A stretch of DNA of 64,000 nt from an uncultured Rubripirellula sp. (GTDB lineage: Bacteria > Planctomycetota > Planctomycetia > Pirellulales > Pirellulaceae), in assembly GCA_938045805.1 (NCBI GenBank), contig CALIBL010000035.1, forward strand, positions 1 to 64,000, in the 5' to 3' direction. A program made the position numbers and the translations under genes. This document shows, piece by piece, positions 44,409 through 54,059 of the stretch (the first letter of the stretch is position 1; every line of letters starts with the position of its first letter). The notes under the pieces were generated by a model. That model was not told the DNA's origin and searched no databases. It saw nothing but the letters and a program-made list of their open reading frames with translations.

Positions 44409-45164
44409 TTGAGCGAAAACACAGAAATCGCCGAATCCCCGTCTGAATGGCAACAGTGGCTGATTTACGTTGGGCCACTAGCGGCCTACATGTTTGTGTC
44501 CTCCTTCATTGTGTCGATCTGGGAAAGAATCAACATTCAGCTGATTGCCGGCGATTCCCCAGCAGTCGCCCTAACTGTTGCATGGGCGAGAACGTTCGCC
44601 ATCGCAGCGATCCTCATTTGGGGAGGAAAAACACTGCTCCGAAGGTTCCCCTTTCAAATCCATTTCTCATCCATCCTGTTTGGTTGCATTGGGGCCATCC
44701 TTTGGATTTCAATGTGCAACCTAAATCTCGAGTCAAAGATACTCACCGCTTTGGGGTTTTCCACCGAACTGTTCGGCTCTCGCCAAGCCATCAACCCCTG
44801 GGATTTTTATGAGGAATCTCTTTCACGCAATTTGTTTCTTGTTCCCCGCTTGAGCCTTTTAGTGATCGGAGTCCCGATTGCCGAAGAACTTTTCTTACGT
44901 GGATTTCTTCTGCGATACCTCAACAATGGTGATTGGTCACGAGTTAAGCTCGAAAGCCTTGACTGGACAGCTATTCCCGTGACGGCCGCCTACGGAGTTT
45001 TGACGCACCCGAGTGAATGGATTGCGGCTGCAATCTGGTTTTCAATGGTGAGTGTCTTGATGCTACGAAGCAGAAATCTGTGGGATTGCATCATGGCGCA
45101 CTCAATCACCAATGCAATCCTTGGCATCTACATCATTCTGTACCAAGACTGGCGATTATGGTGA
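44409..45164 (+). CDS. CPBP-family intramembrane protease, exosortase-associated type
   Basis: A 251-residue polytopic membrane protein of the CPBP/CAAX protease family. The active-site glutamates lie in IAEELFLRGFLLRYL (near residue 158), followed by the histidine motif YGVLTHPSEW and HSITNAILG. The opening WLIYVGPLAAYMFVSS and overall length resemble the CAAX-protease-related proteins annotated with exosortase systems, but no exosortase is in this window. The start appears to be TTG 44409; no ATG fits, and the ribosome binding site is weak. Its substrate is unknown. Confidence 0.75.
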   Translation: MSENTEIAESPSEWQQWLIYVGPLAAYMFVSSFIVSIWERINIQLIAGDSPAVALTVAWARTFAIAAILIWGGKTLLRRFPFQIHFSSILFGCIGAILWISMCNLNLESKILTALGFSTELFGSRQAINPWDFYEESLSRNLFLVPRLSLLVIGVPIAEELFLRGFLLRYLNNGDWSRVKLESLDWTAIPVTAAYGVLTHPSEWIAAAIWFSMVSVLMLRSRNLWDCIMAHSITNAILGIYIILYQDWRLW

Positions 45165-45281
45165 TTTAGGCTTCAAAGCAACTGACGTCAATCCATACAC
45201 CGGCAGTCGATACAATACGGATTGATGTGACGCCCTTCTTTTAACGCTTCTCAGCGCTGATCCACTGAACCCACCGTAGAT

Positions 45282-46853
45282 ATGATGAAAAAACCGTGCT
45301 TCCTGTGGTACTTACTAGCAGCCTTGTTTCCCGCCGCAGCTAACGCAGAACCATCGACCAAGCCAAACATCGTCATTATCTACGCGGATGACCTCGGTTA
45401 TGGTGATGTTAAATGCTACAACACGGAAAGAGGCAAGATCGAGACGCCGTCCATTGATCGACTTGCTGAGCAGGGAATGCGTTTCACGGATGCACACTCA
45501 TCGTCAGGCGTCTGCTCCCCCTCTAGGTACACCATCCTCACCGGACGCTACCACTGGCGAACTCGATTGCAAAGTGGAATCGTCAGTCTATGGGGTGCAC
45601 CTGTTATTCCGTCAGATCGTTTAACCATTGGTAGCCTCGCTCAGAAGCATGGTTATCACACAGCATGTATTGGCAAATGGCACTTGGGATGGAATTGGCC
45701 AATTCAGCAAGACAAAAAAGCTCTGTTCAGGACCACTGGATACAACGGCAAAAAAGATCTTGTAGCCACTGACGAGCATCGCCAAGCTTGGAGAGAAGCT
45801 TTCTCCAAACCGATTACCGAGGGACCCACCGCCGTCGGATTCGATTACTACTTTGGTACCGACGTTCCGAATTGGCCACCGTATTGCTTCATCGAGAACG
45901 AGGAAACCGTCGGTATTCCAAGTGAGTACGCAGACCCAGAACTCTTTCTTAAAAACCAAGCTAGCCAGCAGGGGCCGGCGATTGAGAACTGGTCGCTTGA
46001 AACAATCCTCCCAACTCTTGCAGATCGCTCCTGTCAGTACATCGAACAAAGATCAAAGGCTGGAACCCCATTCCTCCTCTACCTGCCGCTTACTGCTCCA
46101 CACACACCACTTTCAGTTAATGAGCAGTGGAAAGGAAAAAGTGGATTGAATCTCTACGCGGATTTTGTCATGGAGACCGATGCGGTGGTTGGACGTGTCA
46201 TGGACGCCTTGGTCAAAAATCACGTTGACCAAAACACCCTCATTGTTTTTACAAGCGATAACGGATGTGCACCTTACATTGGTGTTACCGATCTTGAAGA
46301 AATGGGACATTACCCCAGCGGTCAACTCCGAGGCTACAAAGCGGATGCCTGGGAAGGTGGCCACCGCGTTCCAATGATTGTGCGTTGGGACGGAATTACA
46401 TCTCCTGGCTCAGTGAGCAATCAACTGGTTCATCAAGCCGATCTACTGGCAACCTTGGCAGAAATCCTTACCTACAATCTTCCGGTGAACGCTGGCGAGG
46501 ACAGCGTTAGCTTCCTGCCGCTGTTAGAGGGACAAGATACCCCCGTGCGAAGAGAGTCGGTGAGCTGCTCGATACGAGGCATTCCAAGCCTTCGAATGGG
46601 ATCTTGGAAATACATTCCAGCACCCGGTTCAGGAGGATGGGGTAAAGGCGGGGACCAAAGCCAACCACAACAACTTTATGACCTAAGCGAGGATCTCGGT
46701 GAAGCACATAATCTTGCGGCAGACAATCCCGATCGGATCAAAGAGATGAAACGCACCCTCGAGTCGATCATCACTAGAGGACGCAGCACTCCAGGTGCTC
46801 CACAAAAAAATGACATCAAAGTCAAACGATACGTAGTAACAGTGGCGAATTAA
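45282..46853 (+). CDS. Exported arylsulfatase-type sulfatase
   Basis: The 523-residue type I sulfatase has a signal peptide (ending AAANAEPS). The metal-binding motif IVIIYADDLGYGD follows, then the formylglycine motif CSPSR (Cys about residue 78) in SGVCSPSRYTILTGR, GKWHLGW, and FTSDNGCAP. The cysteine should be converted to formylglycine by FGE. It hydrolyses sulfate esters, probably on a sulfated polysaccharide, in the periplasm. The length is normal for arylsulfatases. The ATG start lies between 45282 and 45285. Confidence 0.94.
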   Translation: MMKKPCFLWYLLAALFPAAANAEPSTKPNIVIIYADDLGYGDVKCYNTERGKIETPSIDRLAEQGMRFTDAHSSSGVCSPSRYTILTGRYHWRTRLQSGIVSLWGAPVIPSDRLTIGSLAQKHGYHTACIGKWHLGWNWPIQQDKKALFRTTGYNGKKDLVATDEHRQAWREAFSKPITEGPTAVGFDYYFGTDVPNWPPYCFIENEETVGIPSEYADPELFLKNQASQQGPAIENWSLETILPTLADRSCQYIEQRSKAGTPFLLYLPLTAPHTPLSVNEQWKGKSGLNLYADFVMETDAVVGRVMDALVKNHVDQNTLIVFTSDNGCAPYIGVTDLEEMGHYPSGQLRGYKADAWEGGHRVPMIVRWDGITSPGSVSNQLVHQADLLATLAEILTYNLPVNAGEDSVSFLPLLEGQDTPVRRESVSCSIRGIPSLRMGSWKYIPAPGSGGWGKGGDQSQPQQLYDLSEDLGEAHNLAADNPDRIKEMKRTLESIITRGRSTPGAPQKNDIKVKRYVVTVAN

Positions 46854-46921
46854 TAAGGATCGACTCAACGGCGCGAGCCTTTTGCGAATCGACCCATCGT
46901 CTTCGTTTAAGTCACCACTTC

Positions 46922-48319
46922 TTAAGCCCTAGCAAGGGTCCCTGAGTATCCAGCAAAGGTGTCCGTCTCAACTCCCAAGCGTTGCAGGATTGTGACAAAG
47001 AGGTGAGCTAGCGGTAGCTCTTCTGATTTCATTTCACCGCGCCATCCGGCATCCGTGATGATTCCTGCGCCAGCTTGGTTGTCATCGTTGCCGCTGCCAA
47101 ACTTGAGATATCGTCCATTTTGGAATCCTAAATTCGAGCCACCCGCTGAAATGATCGGGTAGTTCCTTGAAAGATGGAAACTGCTTGATGCTGACCCATG
47201 CATGGCAAAGGTGTTGTCGAGAAGATTGCCGTTTCCATCTGGCTCCGGTGTCTCCCTAAGCCGCTGTATGAACCGACCAAACTCCTCAGCTTGATAACGG
47301 TTATAGGTTCCTAAATTCTCCCATCCACCCGGCTCTTTAACCGCGTGTGTTAAACCGTGCGCTCCGCCGAGCCCAACCGCAAGTGAAAGAAGATCATGCG
47401 GACCCTCTCCATTTTCTCTTCCCAGCTGAAACGTCACAACACGAGTTGAATCACTCATGAATGCAAGATAGATCAATTCGTACATTGTCTGGAAGTAAAG
47501 TCTGGCCTCTTTGGGTTCTGCATCCAACACCAAGCGAGTCGAATCGACCGTTGGTACTGGTGTATCGAGCCATTTTTGTGCCTTAACCAGTTTGACTTCA
47601 GTGTCACGTACAGAATCGAGATATTGATCCAGTGTGTGCCTGTCCTGTTTTGAAAGTTGTCGCCTGAGTGATTGAGTGTTGTCGATTAGCAGATCCAACG
47701 CACTCTTACTGCGGGCAAGTTGATCCGCCGCCTCTTTCCCGCTGGTTACGAATAATGCATCAAAGATTTGCTTCGGCCGATTCATCGCTGGGATAGGTCT
47801 TCCATCACGATTGAATGACTGAGTCTGTGCACCGCGTGGTCCCCCAACACCGCCGTTGGTGGACATCACCAAAGACGAGAATCTCGTGGATTCGCCTGCC
47901 ACCTCAGCGATCACTTGATCCAATGAGATTGTGTTTTGATAAGGGCCGTGACCACCAACATCAGCCCCTGTAAGGTACTGGTCAGCATTTGAATGGCCGT
48001 GAACTCGCCTCGCCGCGGGATGCGAAAGCCCAGAATAGATCGTAATCTCATCTCGCAATGGCTCGAGCACATCGAGAACTTTTGTCAATTCGAAGTCTCG
48101 TTCTCCTCCACGCGGGAACCAACTCCAATCCTTCCATGCAGGATCAGATTTTAGTGGAAGCCCCACACCATCTGGATGATAAATACTGACAAAACGTTTC
48201 GGCGTCATCGCCGTATCTTTGACATCAGCAGCAAAAGCTTCAAACCAAGGGAGTGATAACGCGACTCCAGCACCCTGTAAAAAATGCCGTCGATTAGCTG
48301 ATTCGTTGCTGATCTTCAT
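46922..48319 (-). CDS. DUF1552 Tat-exported protein
   Basis: The 465-residue protein has a twin-arginine signal (NRRHFLQGAGVALSLPWFEA, RR at residues 10-11) and the DUF1552 core: RFVSIYHPDGVG, ITIYSGLSHP, DQYLTGADVGGHGPYQNTIS, and MHGSASSSFHLSRNYPII. In Planctomycetes these genes almost always follow DUF1592-type cytochrome proteins, as here (48483-51197), and the pair is thought to act together outside the cytoplasm. ATG 48319 with AGAGG upstream gives the correct Tat signal; the frame extends to 48352. Biochemical function unknown. Confidence 0.93.
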   Translation of the reverse strand: MKISNESANRRHFLQGAGVALSLPWFEAFAADVKDTAMTPKRFVSIYHPDGVGLPLKSDPAWKDWSWFPRGGERDFELTKVLDVLEPLRDEITIYSGLSHPAARRVHGHSNADQYLTGADVGGHGPYQNTISLDQVIAEVAGESTRFSSLVMSTNGGVGGPRGAQTQSFNRDGRPIPAMNRPKQIFDALFVTSGKEAADQLARSKSALDLLIDNTQSLRRQLSKQDRHTLDQYLDSVRDTEVKLVKAQKWLDTPVPTVDSTRLVLDAEPKEARLYFQTMYELIYLAFMSDSTRVVTFQLGRENGEGPHDLLSLAVGLGGAHGLTHAVKEPGGWENLGTYNRYQAEEFGRFIQRLRETPEPDGNGNLLDNTFAMHGSASSSFHLSRNYPIISAGGSNLGFQNGRYLKFGSGNDDNQAGAGIITDAGWRGEMKSEELPLAHLFVTILQRLGVETDTFAGYSGTLARA

Positions 48320-48482
48320 CGCAAACCTCTTTGTGGTTTCTTCTCGCATCACAAGCCATCACAACAATATTCTAATTCAGCCGTTGCGTGCTTGCAGTCA
48401 ATCCTTCGTCGATAAGCATCCAAATCTCATCGAATTGAACGGTCACATCATCCAAAATTGAGTAGCCTGAATCGCAGGATCA

Positions 48483-51197
48483 CTACTTTTGCTCGCCCTG
48501 CAGAAACAGTTCACTTTGAATGATCAGCTTGACTAGGTCTCTGAGTCCATCTCCATTGCGACGTAAATCCCCAACAATGGACTCGAGCTCTTCGTGATCA
48601 GCCAACGACAAATTCCTGCCCAACGCGTAACTGGCCAATTTGTGTACGACTGCCTCGGCAAACTGATCCTGCCTTTCAGATAACAAATACCCCTTCAGCC
48701 CGTCCATCCCATCGAGAGTATGACCGTTGTAGAGAACGGATGTTGCATCAACAGGGTTGCCTTCGATGCGAGTGCGAAATCCTCCCAACGCATCGTACTG
48801 TTCAAACGCAATCCCCCACGGGTCAATTCTTGCGTGACAAGATCGACAAGCAGCCTGATCACGATGATCTGCCAAGCGTTCTTTCAGGGTCATTTCCAAG
48901 ATCCGCGGATCCGTTAGATCCACTTCAGGGACGTTTGGAGGTGGCGGCGGCGGTGGATCATGAAGGATGGTTTCTAACATCCAAACACCACGTTTGAGGG
49001 GATGGGAGTCCTTGCCATCAGAATTCATCGCGAGGATCGCCGCTGTAGTCAGCAGGCCACCGCGATGCTGATCCACTGAGACCTCAACCGCACGAAACGC
49101 GGGACCATAGACGTCACGCACTCCATAATGCCTTGCAAGCCGTTCGTTCAACATTAGGTGATCCGAGTGCAGCAGGTCAAAGATGCTTGCGTTACGATCC
49201 AACAAGTCCTGAAAGAACGCGATCGGCTCTTCTTTCATTGCTGACAAAAGATCAGCATCTTTGATGTGCGATGTCGATTCGATCCCGTCTAGCCCCAACC
49301 ACTGGGAAACAAAATGGTGAGCAAATCGATGAGCCTTGGGATCCGCCAAGAGGCGATTGATCTGATGATCCAAGACTTCGGGTCTAGCGAGCTCTCCCGC
49401 TTCGGCGCACGCCAACAACTGCTCATCAGGGATACTTGACCAAAGCAACAAAGCGAGGCGTCTCGCGAGTTCGAATTGTCCAAAAACCGCCGCCCCCTCA
49501 GCGGCGTCACTGAATTCTCTCCGCGTCACATAAAGGAACTCTGGTGTCGCCAAAACGGTTGCCAACACCTCCACCATCGCATCCTCGAAACGCTCGTAAT
49601 CACCGCGATATTGGTCAAATAGAACCAATAGTCTTTCAACCTCAGTTGAATCGACCGGACGCCCCCAAACCTTCCGAAGAAAACGCAGCAGAATCTCTCG
49701 AGCATAACGACGTTCATCCTCGATCAGGGAATCATCAAAAAATAAACTCTGATGACTACGAGGAGGCCAATGATCATAGTGAGGAGCATTAATCTCGATC
49801 CGATGAATTAGCACGTGAAACGAGTTATCCGCACCATTCGAATTCGCAATGTTGCGGATATGCAAAAATTCGTCGCGTCTCGGGAACGTGGTTTCTAACT
49901 TTCGAAATGGATTGCGTTGTATATCCTGCAGAGGAATATCGAAATGCACCCACTCAGGTTCGTCCGAAGATGCAGTTACGGGAACGTCTGATTCGCTAAT
50001 CTCATTCATAAAATTTGCGTTATTGCTGGTGTGAGCACTAAACACCAAACGCAAAGAGGCAAACTCGGTCGGTTCCTGAGTCGAACGACTCACCAACAAG
50101 CGAACCCGCATTACGCCATCATCAGGCAAGAAGCGGTCAAGATTCATCTTAAGCTCTCCGGATCGCGGGAGCGCGAGCACCACGTCCGAACCATCCTCCC
50201 CAGCGGTTTGCGCCAAACCAGCTTCCTCATCGATCGGTTTCCAACTGCCATTAGAAAAAGGAATCCCGCGTTGCGATGACTGATCCCAAAGGTGAGATCG
50301 ACGCCGATGATTAGCGACACCCTCATCCTGTAACGAAAAGAGTTTGTCGGGCGAAGCCTCCATCGCGGCTACCATCTCTCTTTTCATCTCAACCAAATAC
50401 CGAACAGGATTCGGTCTTATTTCCGGCGCGATCACACGACTCAACGCATCACGTGCGATCTTTCGGTAAATCTCGAATTGCATGACTGACATCTGCAAGC
50501 GATCGGCATTATTCTTGAATCCTTCTTCGGATGTCGTCTCCGAAGGTAAGTCGCCAGCTAATGAAAAAGGTAGACCAAGAATATCTTGGAGTGCGTAATC
50601 GTATTCGTAGTTGGTTAGTCTTCGAAAAGTGGATCGACTACCGTTGCGACGCATTGCGGCTGAAGCCTTCGCTAACTCCCCACTCAACCATTCAATAACT
50701 TGAGACCGCTCGTCGTCTGTCATGACATGATCCTCATCATCCTGAGGAGGCATCTCAAGGTGGCTCACAGCGCTGTAAATTTCACGCCACTGATCCACAT
50801 CGGCTCCCGAGAGCAGATCTGGATCAATCTTATCCACACGGAGTCGCCCCTCCGCATCCTCTGGTCCGTGACAAGCCATGCATCGCTGAACGAGAATCGG
50901 TTTGACCGATTGCTGGTATTGATCAATGGAAGCGTCCAGAACTTGGGATGTATTACCAGTTGTGATCGCCGTCGCCTGGCCTGTTAAAAATCTTGATCGC
51001 TTACGACCCAATTCGCGAGCCTGATCCAATGTGACCGTCTCGGTTCCCTCATTTTTGATCGCCTGCTGAGCATGCGACTGATTCGCAAGACACAATACGA
51101 GCAGCACGAAGGCAGTGCACGCATAGCAACGCTCGTTAAAATTCAATCTTGCCCTGATGGCTACACCTTTCGTTCGGTTTCGAAACATCCCATTCAT
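48483..51197 (-). CDS. Planctomycete cytochrome C / DUF1592-DUF1588-DUF1585 protein
   Basis: A 904-residue exported protein with an N-terminal signal (CTAFVLLVLCLANQSHAQQ). A PSCyt1 haem motif CMACH (106-110, RCMACHGPEDAEG) is followed by DUF1587 (RRLTNYEYDYALQDILGLP), DUF1595/1592 (REILLRFLRKVWGRPVDS; ELARRLALLLWSSIPDEQLL), DUF1588 (HRGGLLTTAAILAMNSDGKD) and DUF1585 near the end. A second CxxCH (CRSCHARIDPWG) lies near residue 785. It is probably a periplasmic redox protein acting with the DUF1552 partner downstream. Domain order and length match the planctomycete family. Confidence 0.93.
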   Translation of the reverse strand: MNGMFRNRTKGVAIRARLNFNERCYACTAFVLLVLCLANQSHAQQAIKNEGTETVTLDQARELGRKRSRFLTGQATAITTGNTSQVLDASIDQYQQSVKPILVQRCMACHGPEDAEGRLRVDKIDPDLLSGADVDQWREIYSAVSHLEMPPQDDEDHVMTDDERSQVIEWLSGELAKASAAMRRNGSRSTFRRLTNYEYDYALQDILGLPFSLAGDLPSETTSEEGFKNNADRLQMSVMQFEIYRKIARDALSRVIAPEIRPNPVRYLVEMKREMVAAMEASPDKLFSLQDEGVANHRRRSHLWDQSSQRGIPFSNGSWKPIDEEAGLAQTAGEDGSDVVLALPRSGELKMNLDRFLPDDGVMRVRLLVSRSTQEPTEFASLRLVFSAHTSNNANFMNEISESDVPVTASSDEPEWVHFDIPLQDIQRNPFRKLETTFPRRDEFLHIRNIANSNGADNSFHVLIHRIEINAPHYDHWPPRSHQSLFFDDSLIEDERRYAREILLRFLRKVWGRPVDSTEVERLLVLFDQYRGDYERFEDAMVEVLATVLATPEFLYVTRREFSDAAEGAAVFGQFELARRLALLLWSSIPDEQLLACAEAGELARPEVLDHQINRLLADPKAHRFAHHFVSQWLGLDGIESTSHIKDADLLSAMKEEPIAFFQDLLDRNASIFDLLHSDHLMLNERLARHYGVRDVYGPAFRAVEVSVDQHRGGLLTTAAILAMNSDGKDSHPLKRGVWMLETILHDPPPPPPPNVPEVDLTDPRILEMTLKERLADHRDQAACRSCHARIDPWGIAFEQYDALGGFRTRIEGNPVDATSVLYNGHTLDGMDGLKGYLLSERQDQFAEAVVHKLASYALGRNLSLADHEELESIVGDLRRNGDGLRDLVKLIIQSELFLQGEQK

Positions 51198-51419
51198 CTA
51201 AAGCGATGGAAGTTGACTTCCCGCAAATCTTTCAATCATTGCACCGGTAGAACATGTACCGCAATCGTGGTTGATCTCCAACTCATGAAACACCGATTCG
51301 AAGATCCTCACCACCACTCGAGAGCCACCCTTGTACAATCGTAAGTCACGGCTATTTTTCAACCATCAAAGCGTACCACACACAGCAGCAAGGTTTGCCG
51401 GTGACCTGGTCCCTAGTTC

Positions 51420-52994
51420 TCAATTCTGAATCCGTGCGCCCGCTGCAGGCTTTGAGTTCGCAGTCTTCGGAAAAGGCATTTTTGCATCCACCTCGGTGCG
51501 CCAACGATGAAACAAACCTCGTAATTCACCCACAATCTCCGGCTTTGCTTTTACAAGATCATTCTTCTCTCCCGGATCATCAACGAGATCAAAGAGTTGC
51601 AAGGTCTCATTCTCGTAGTACTCAAGCAATTTGTAACGTCCGGAACGGACTGCACCACCAGGGCTTTGATATCCGTGGTTGCTGTAATGGGGAAAGTGCC
51701 AAAAAATTGGTCCCCTTTGGTGTTTACGCATTTTAAGTGCGGGCAAAAAACTCACGCCATCTAGATGCTGCTGAGGTACCAATGGCAAATCGAGCATATC
51801 AAGAATCGTGGGATAAAAGTCAGTCCCCGTAACGACGGCATCAGACAAAGTATGCTGCGGAACTTTTCCTTCCCAATGCACGATTAAGGGAACGCGAATT
51901 CCACCTTCATAGTTCCAACCTTTTGCACCTCGCAGAGGCAAATTAGAACTCGCATACCGACTGTTCAACACTTCCTTCGAATGATGGATTCCTCGATATT
52001 GATTCGAAGCGGACATGCCTCCATTGTCAGATGTAAAGATGATGATCGTGTTCTGATCCAACCCAAGTTCGGTCAGCTTAGCTCGAATTCGTCCCAAACT
52101 CTGATCCGTTGCCTCAACCATCGCAGCGAACTGAACGTTGTCCTGCTTTTGCTTCACCCACCAAACTCTTGCCTCGCGGTGTGTGATCTCTTCATCTTGG
52201 GAGATCAAGCGTTCCATTTCCTCAGGTGAAATCGTCGGGGAACTCGGGTCTGCCTCAAGAATGTAATCGGGTCCATCTGGTCGCTTGAGGAGTGCCAGCT
52301 TCTCGCGATACTTCTCCACCAAATCCTTCCTACCTTGAATCGGATCATGAACGGAGAAATGCTCGAGGTGAACAAAGAATGGGCGGTCCTGATTTCTCTC
52401 AATAAAATCGATCGCAGCGTCAGTCAATTTGTCGGTAAAGTAATCTCCCTCAGTTGACTCGAGCGTCCGGCTATAAGTCGGGGAAAACGGATGATAATAA
52501 GAGCGAACCCAACCCGTGATCGATTCATCAAATCCGTATGACTTAGGGTCACGGTTTAGGTGAGCCTTACCATAGTTGGCAGTCGCGTAACCATGTTGCT
52601 TGAGCGTTGCGGCCAAAGTCTGCTCACCGAGTGGTAACGCAGTAACTTTCTCACCATGGTGCAATTTCTCGTAATCCCTTTCCGGCCTCCCAGCAAGCCA
52701 TTCCGTTAGATTCAGCCGCGCCGGATATTTCCCCGTAAGGATACTCGCTCGACTCGGCGAACAGACGTGGCAAGTTGCGTATGCATTTTCAAAACGCATT
52801 CCTTCGCGTGCCAACCGATCAATTGCCGGGGTCTCGTAGAATTCACTCCCGTAGCAACCAAGGTCTCGATAACCGAGATCGTCCACCAAGAAGAAAACCA
52901 CATTTGGCATCTGGCCCGCAAAACCATTAGCACAAAGGGTTGCAAAACCCGTTACCATCACCAGCATGATGGCTTGACACTTGTTGTTCCACAT
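51420..52994 (-). CDS. Exported sulfatase
   Basis: The 524-residue type I sulfatase has a signal peptide (ending NGFAGQ) and metal motif VVFFLVDDLGYRDLG. The formylglycine motif CSPSR (Cys78 in ATCHVCSPSRASILTGK) is canonical, and NYGKAHLN, FTSDNGGMS and GGIRVPLIVHW follow. A C-terminal subdomain with the sulfatase consensus (LFDLVDDPGEKNDLV) is present. ATG 52994 is chosen because it begins the signal peptide; the frame extends to 53090. It probably removes sulfate from a polysaccharide. Confidence 0.93.
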   Translation of the reverse strand: MWNNKCQAIMLVMVTGFATLCANGFAGQMPNVVFFLVDDLGYRDLGCYGSEFYETPAIDRLAREGMRFENAYATCHVCSPSRASILTGKYPARLNLTEWLAGRPERDYEKLHHGEKVTALPLGEQTLAATLKQHGYATANYGKAHLNRDPKSYGFDESITGWVRSYYHPFSPTYSRTLESTEGDYFTDKLTDAAIDFIERNQDRPFFVHLEHFSVHDPIQGRKDLVEKYREKLALLKRPDGPDYILEADPSSPTISPEEMERLISQDEEITHREARVWWVKQKQDNVQFAAMVEATDQSLGRIRAKLTELGLDQNTIIIFTSDNGGMSASNQYRGIHHSKEVLNSRYASSNLPLRGAKGWNYEGGIRVPLIVHWEGKVPQHTLSDAVVTGTDFYPTILDMLDLPLVPQQHLDGVSFLPALKMRKHQRGPIFWHFPHYSNHGYQSPGGAVRSGRYKLLEYYENETLQLFDLVDDPGEKNDLVKAKPEIVGELRGLFHRWRTEVDAKMPFPKTANSKPAAGARIQN

Positions 52995-53105
52995 CCGCCC
53001 ACGCACCTCATCGTTGAAGCAAAATGATAAATCTCTCCGACGTTGCATGCGAAGTGAACTCCGTCGGCAAAGAATCGTCCGATGAATCAATTACGCTGAA
53101 AAGAA

Positions 53106-54053
53106 TTAGCGTTTCTTATCATCAAGATTTTCTTTGATCCGCTCATCACTCACCGTCGGTGTAGGACAACCTTGATCGGGCACTTCCACGTTGGCTGTCC
53201 AAAGGATCGCATTGAGAACTATTTTGAGGAAGTTCTCGTTCTGCCAACTGACGTGATTATGAGCACCGGTAAAACCAAACCCTCTACCACCTGCAGGTCG
53301 CTGGTAAGCCCATGCGACCACCTGAGGAATCCCCTCTCCTACGGCTTTGCGGACGGTTGGGTTTCCACTGCGTGGACCGTCGGGCCTCCTAAGTGTTTCT
53401 GGTGGCGGCAAATCGAACAAGATCGGAGTAACCCCCTTCATCTCATCAACAAATCTCATGTGATAGTACCACTCATCGTTGACACTAAATGGTGAGACTC
53501 CGTTAGTGATGGGATGATCGGGTAGGCGTTTGAATTGCGGTGACCAATGCGGATTGACAGACCAATCAAGATCACAGAACCCGCCCATCCACTCGAGAAA
53601 TTTCTCGCCGGGCTTTCCTTTTTCCGCCTCAGTCGCCCAATGAATCATGACCACACCAACGCCTGATTTCATCAATTGATCAAACTCGTCAAGGTGCGCA
53701 TTGAGCACGTGCCCCTGATGCCCAGTACAAAAAATGACAACGGTCGATGCATCATCGAAAACGGATGTATCCTCCGGATAACCTGGGTGTGGAACCATCG
53801 TGCAAGCGACATTCAAACCAGAACGCTCCAATGCATCCGCCAAGATCATGTTTCCCGCCCGATGCTCATGTGCCATCGGGCCATGGCTCGGTGAACCGGA
53901 GATAAAAACAACCTTGGACTTATCGCCAACCTTCTCTTCCACAGCATCAGCGCCGCAAACGAAGTCAAGACAAGAGCCCAACACGGAAAACAAAACGGCC
54001 GCCGCGCAAATCAACTTTCGAAGCGACAAAAAAGGGGTTAACACTCCACTCAC
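53106..54053 (-). CDS. ThuA-domain protein
   Basis: The 315-residue protein has an N-terminal hydrophobic signal-like segment and a ThuA-like (class I glutamine amidotransferase-like fold) domain: KVVFISGSPSHGPMAHEH, VVIFCTGHQGHVL, GVVMIHWATEAEKG, and RGFGFTGAHNHVSWQNENF. ThuA domains are linked to sugar uptake and metabolism, and planctomycete versions are exported. It begins at GTG 54053, six bases after the stop of the dehydrogenase gene at 54060, in the same transcript. The catalytic triad of true amidotransferases is not evident. Confidence 0.9.
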   Translation of the reverse strand: MSGVLTPFLSLRKLICAAAVLFSVLGSCLDFVCGADAVEEKVGDKSKVVFISGSPSHGPMAHEHRAGNMILADALERSGLNVACTMVPHPGYPEDTSVFDDASTVVIFCTGHQGHVLNAHLDEFDQLMKSGVGVVMIHWATEAEKGKPGEKFLEWMGGFCDLDWSVNPHWSPQFKRLPDHPITNGVSPFSVNDEWYYHMRFVDEMKGVTPILFDLPPPETLRRPDGPRSGNPTVRKAVGEGIPQVVAWAYQRPAGGRGFGFTGAHNHVSWQNENFLKIVLNAILWTANVEVPDQGCPTPTVSDERIKENLDDKKR

Positions 54054-54059
54054 GACAAC

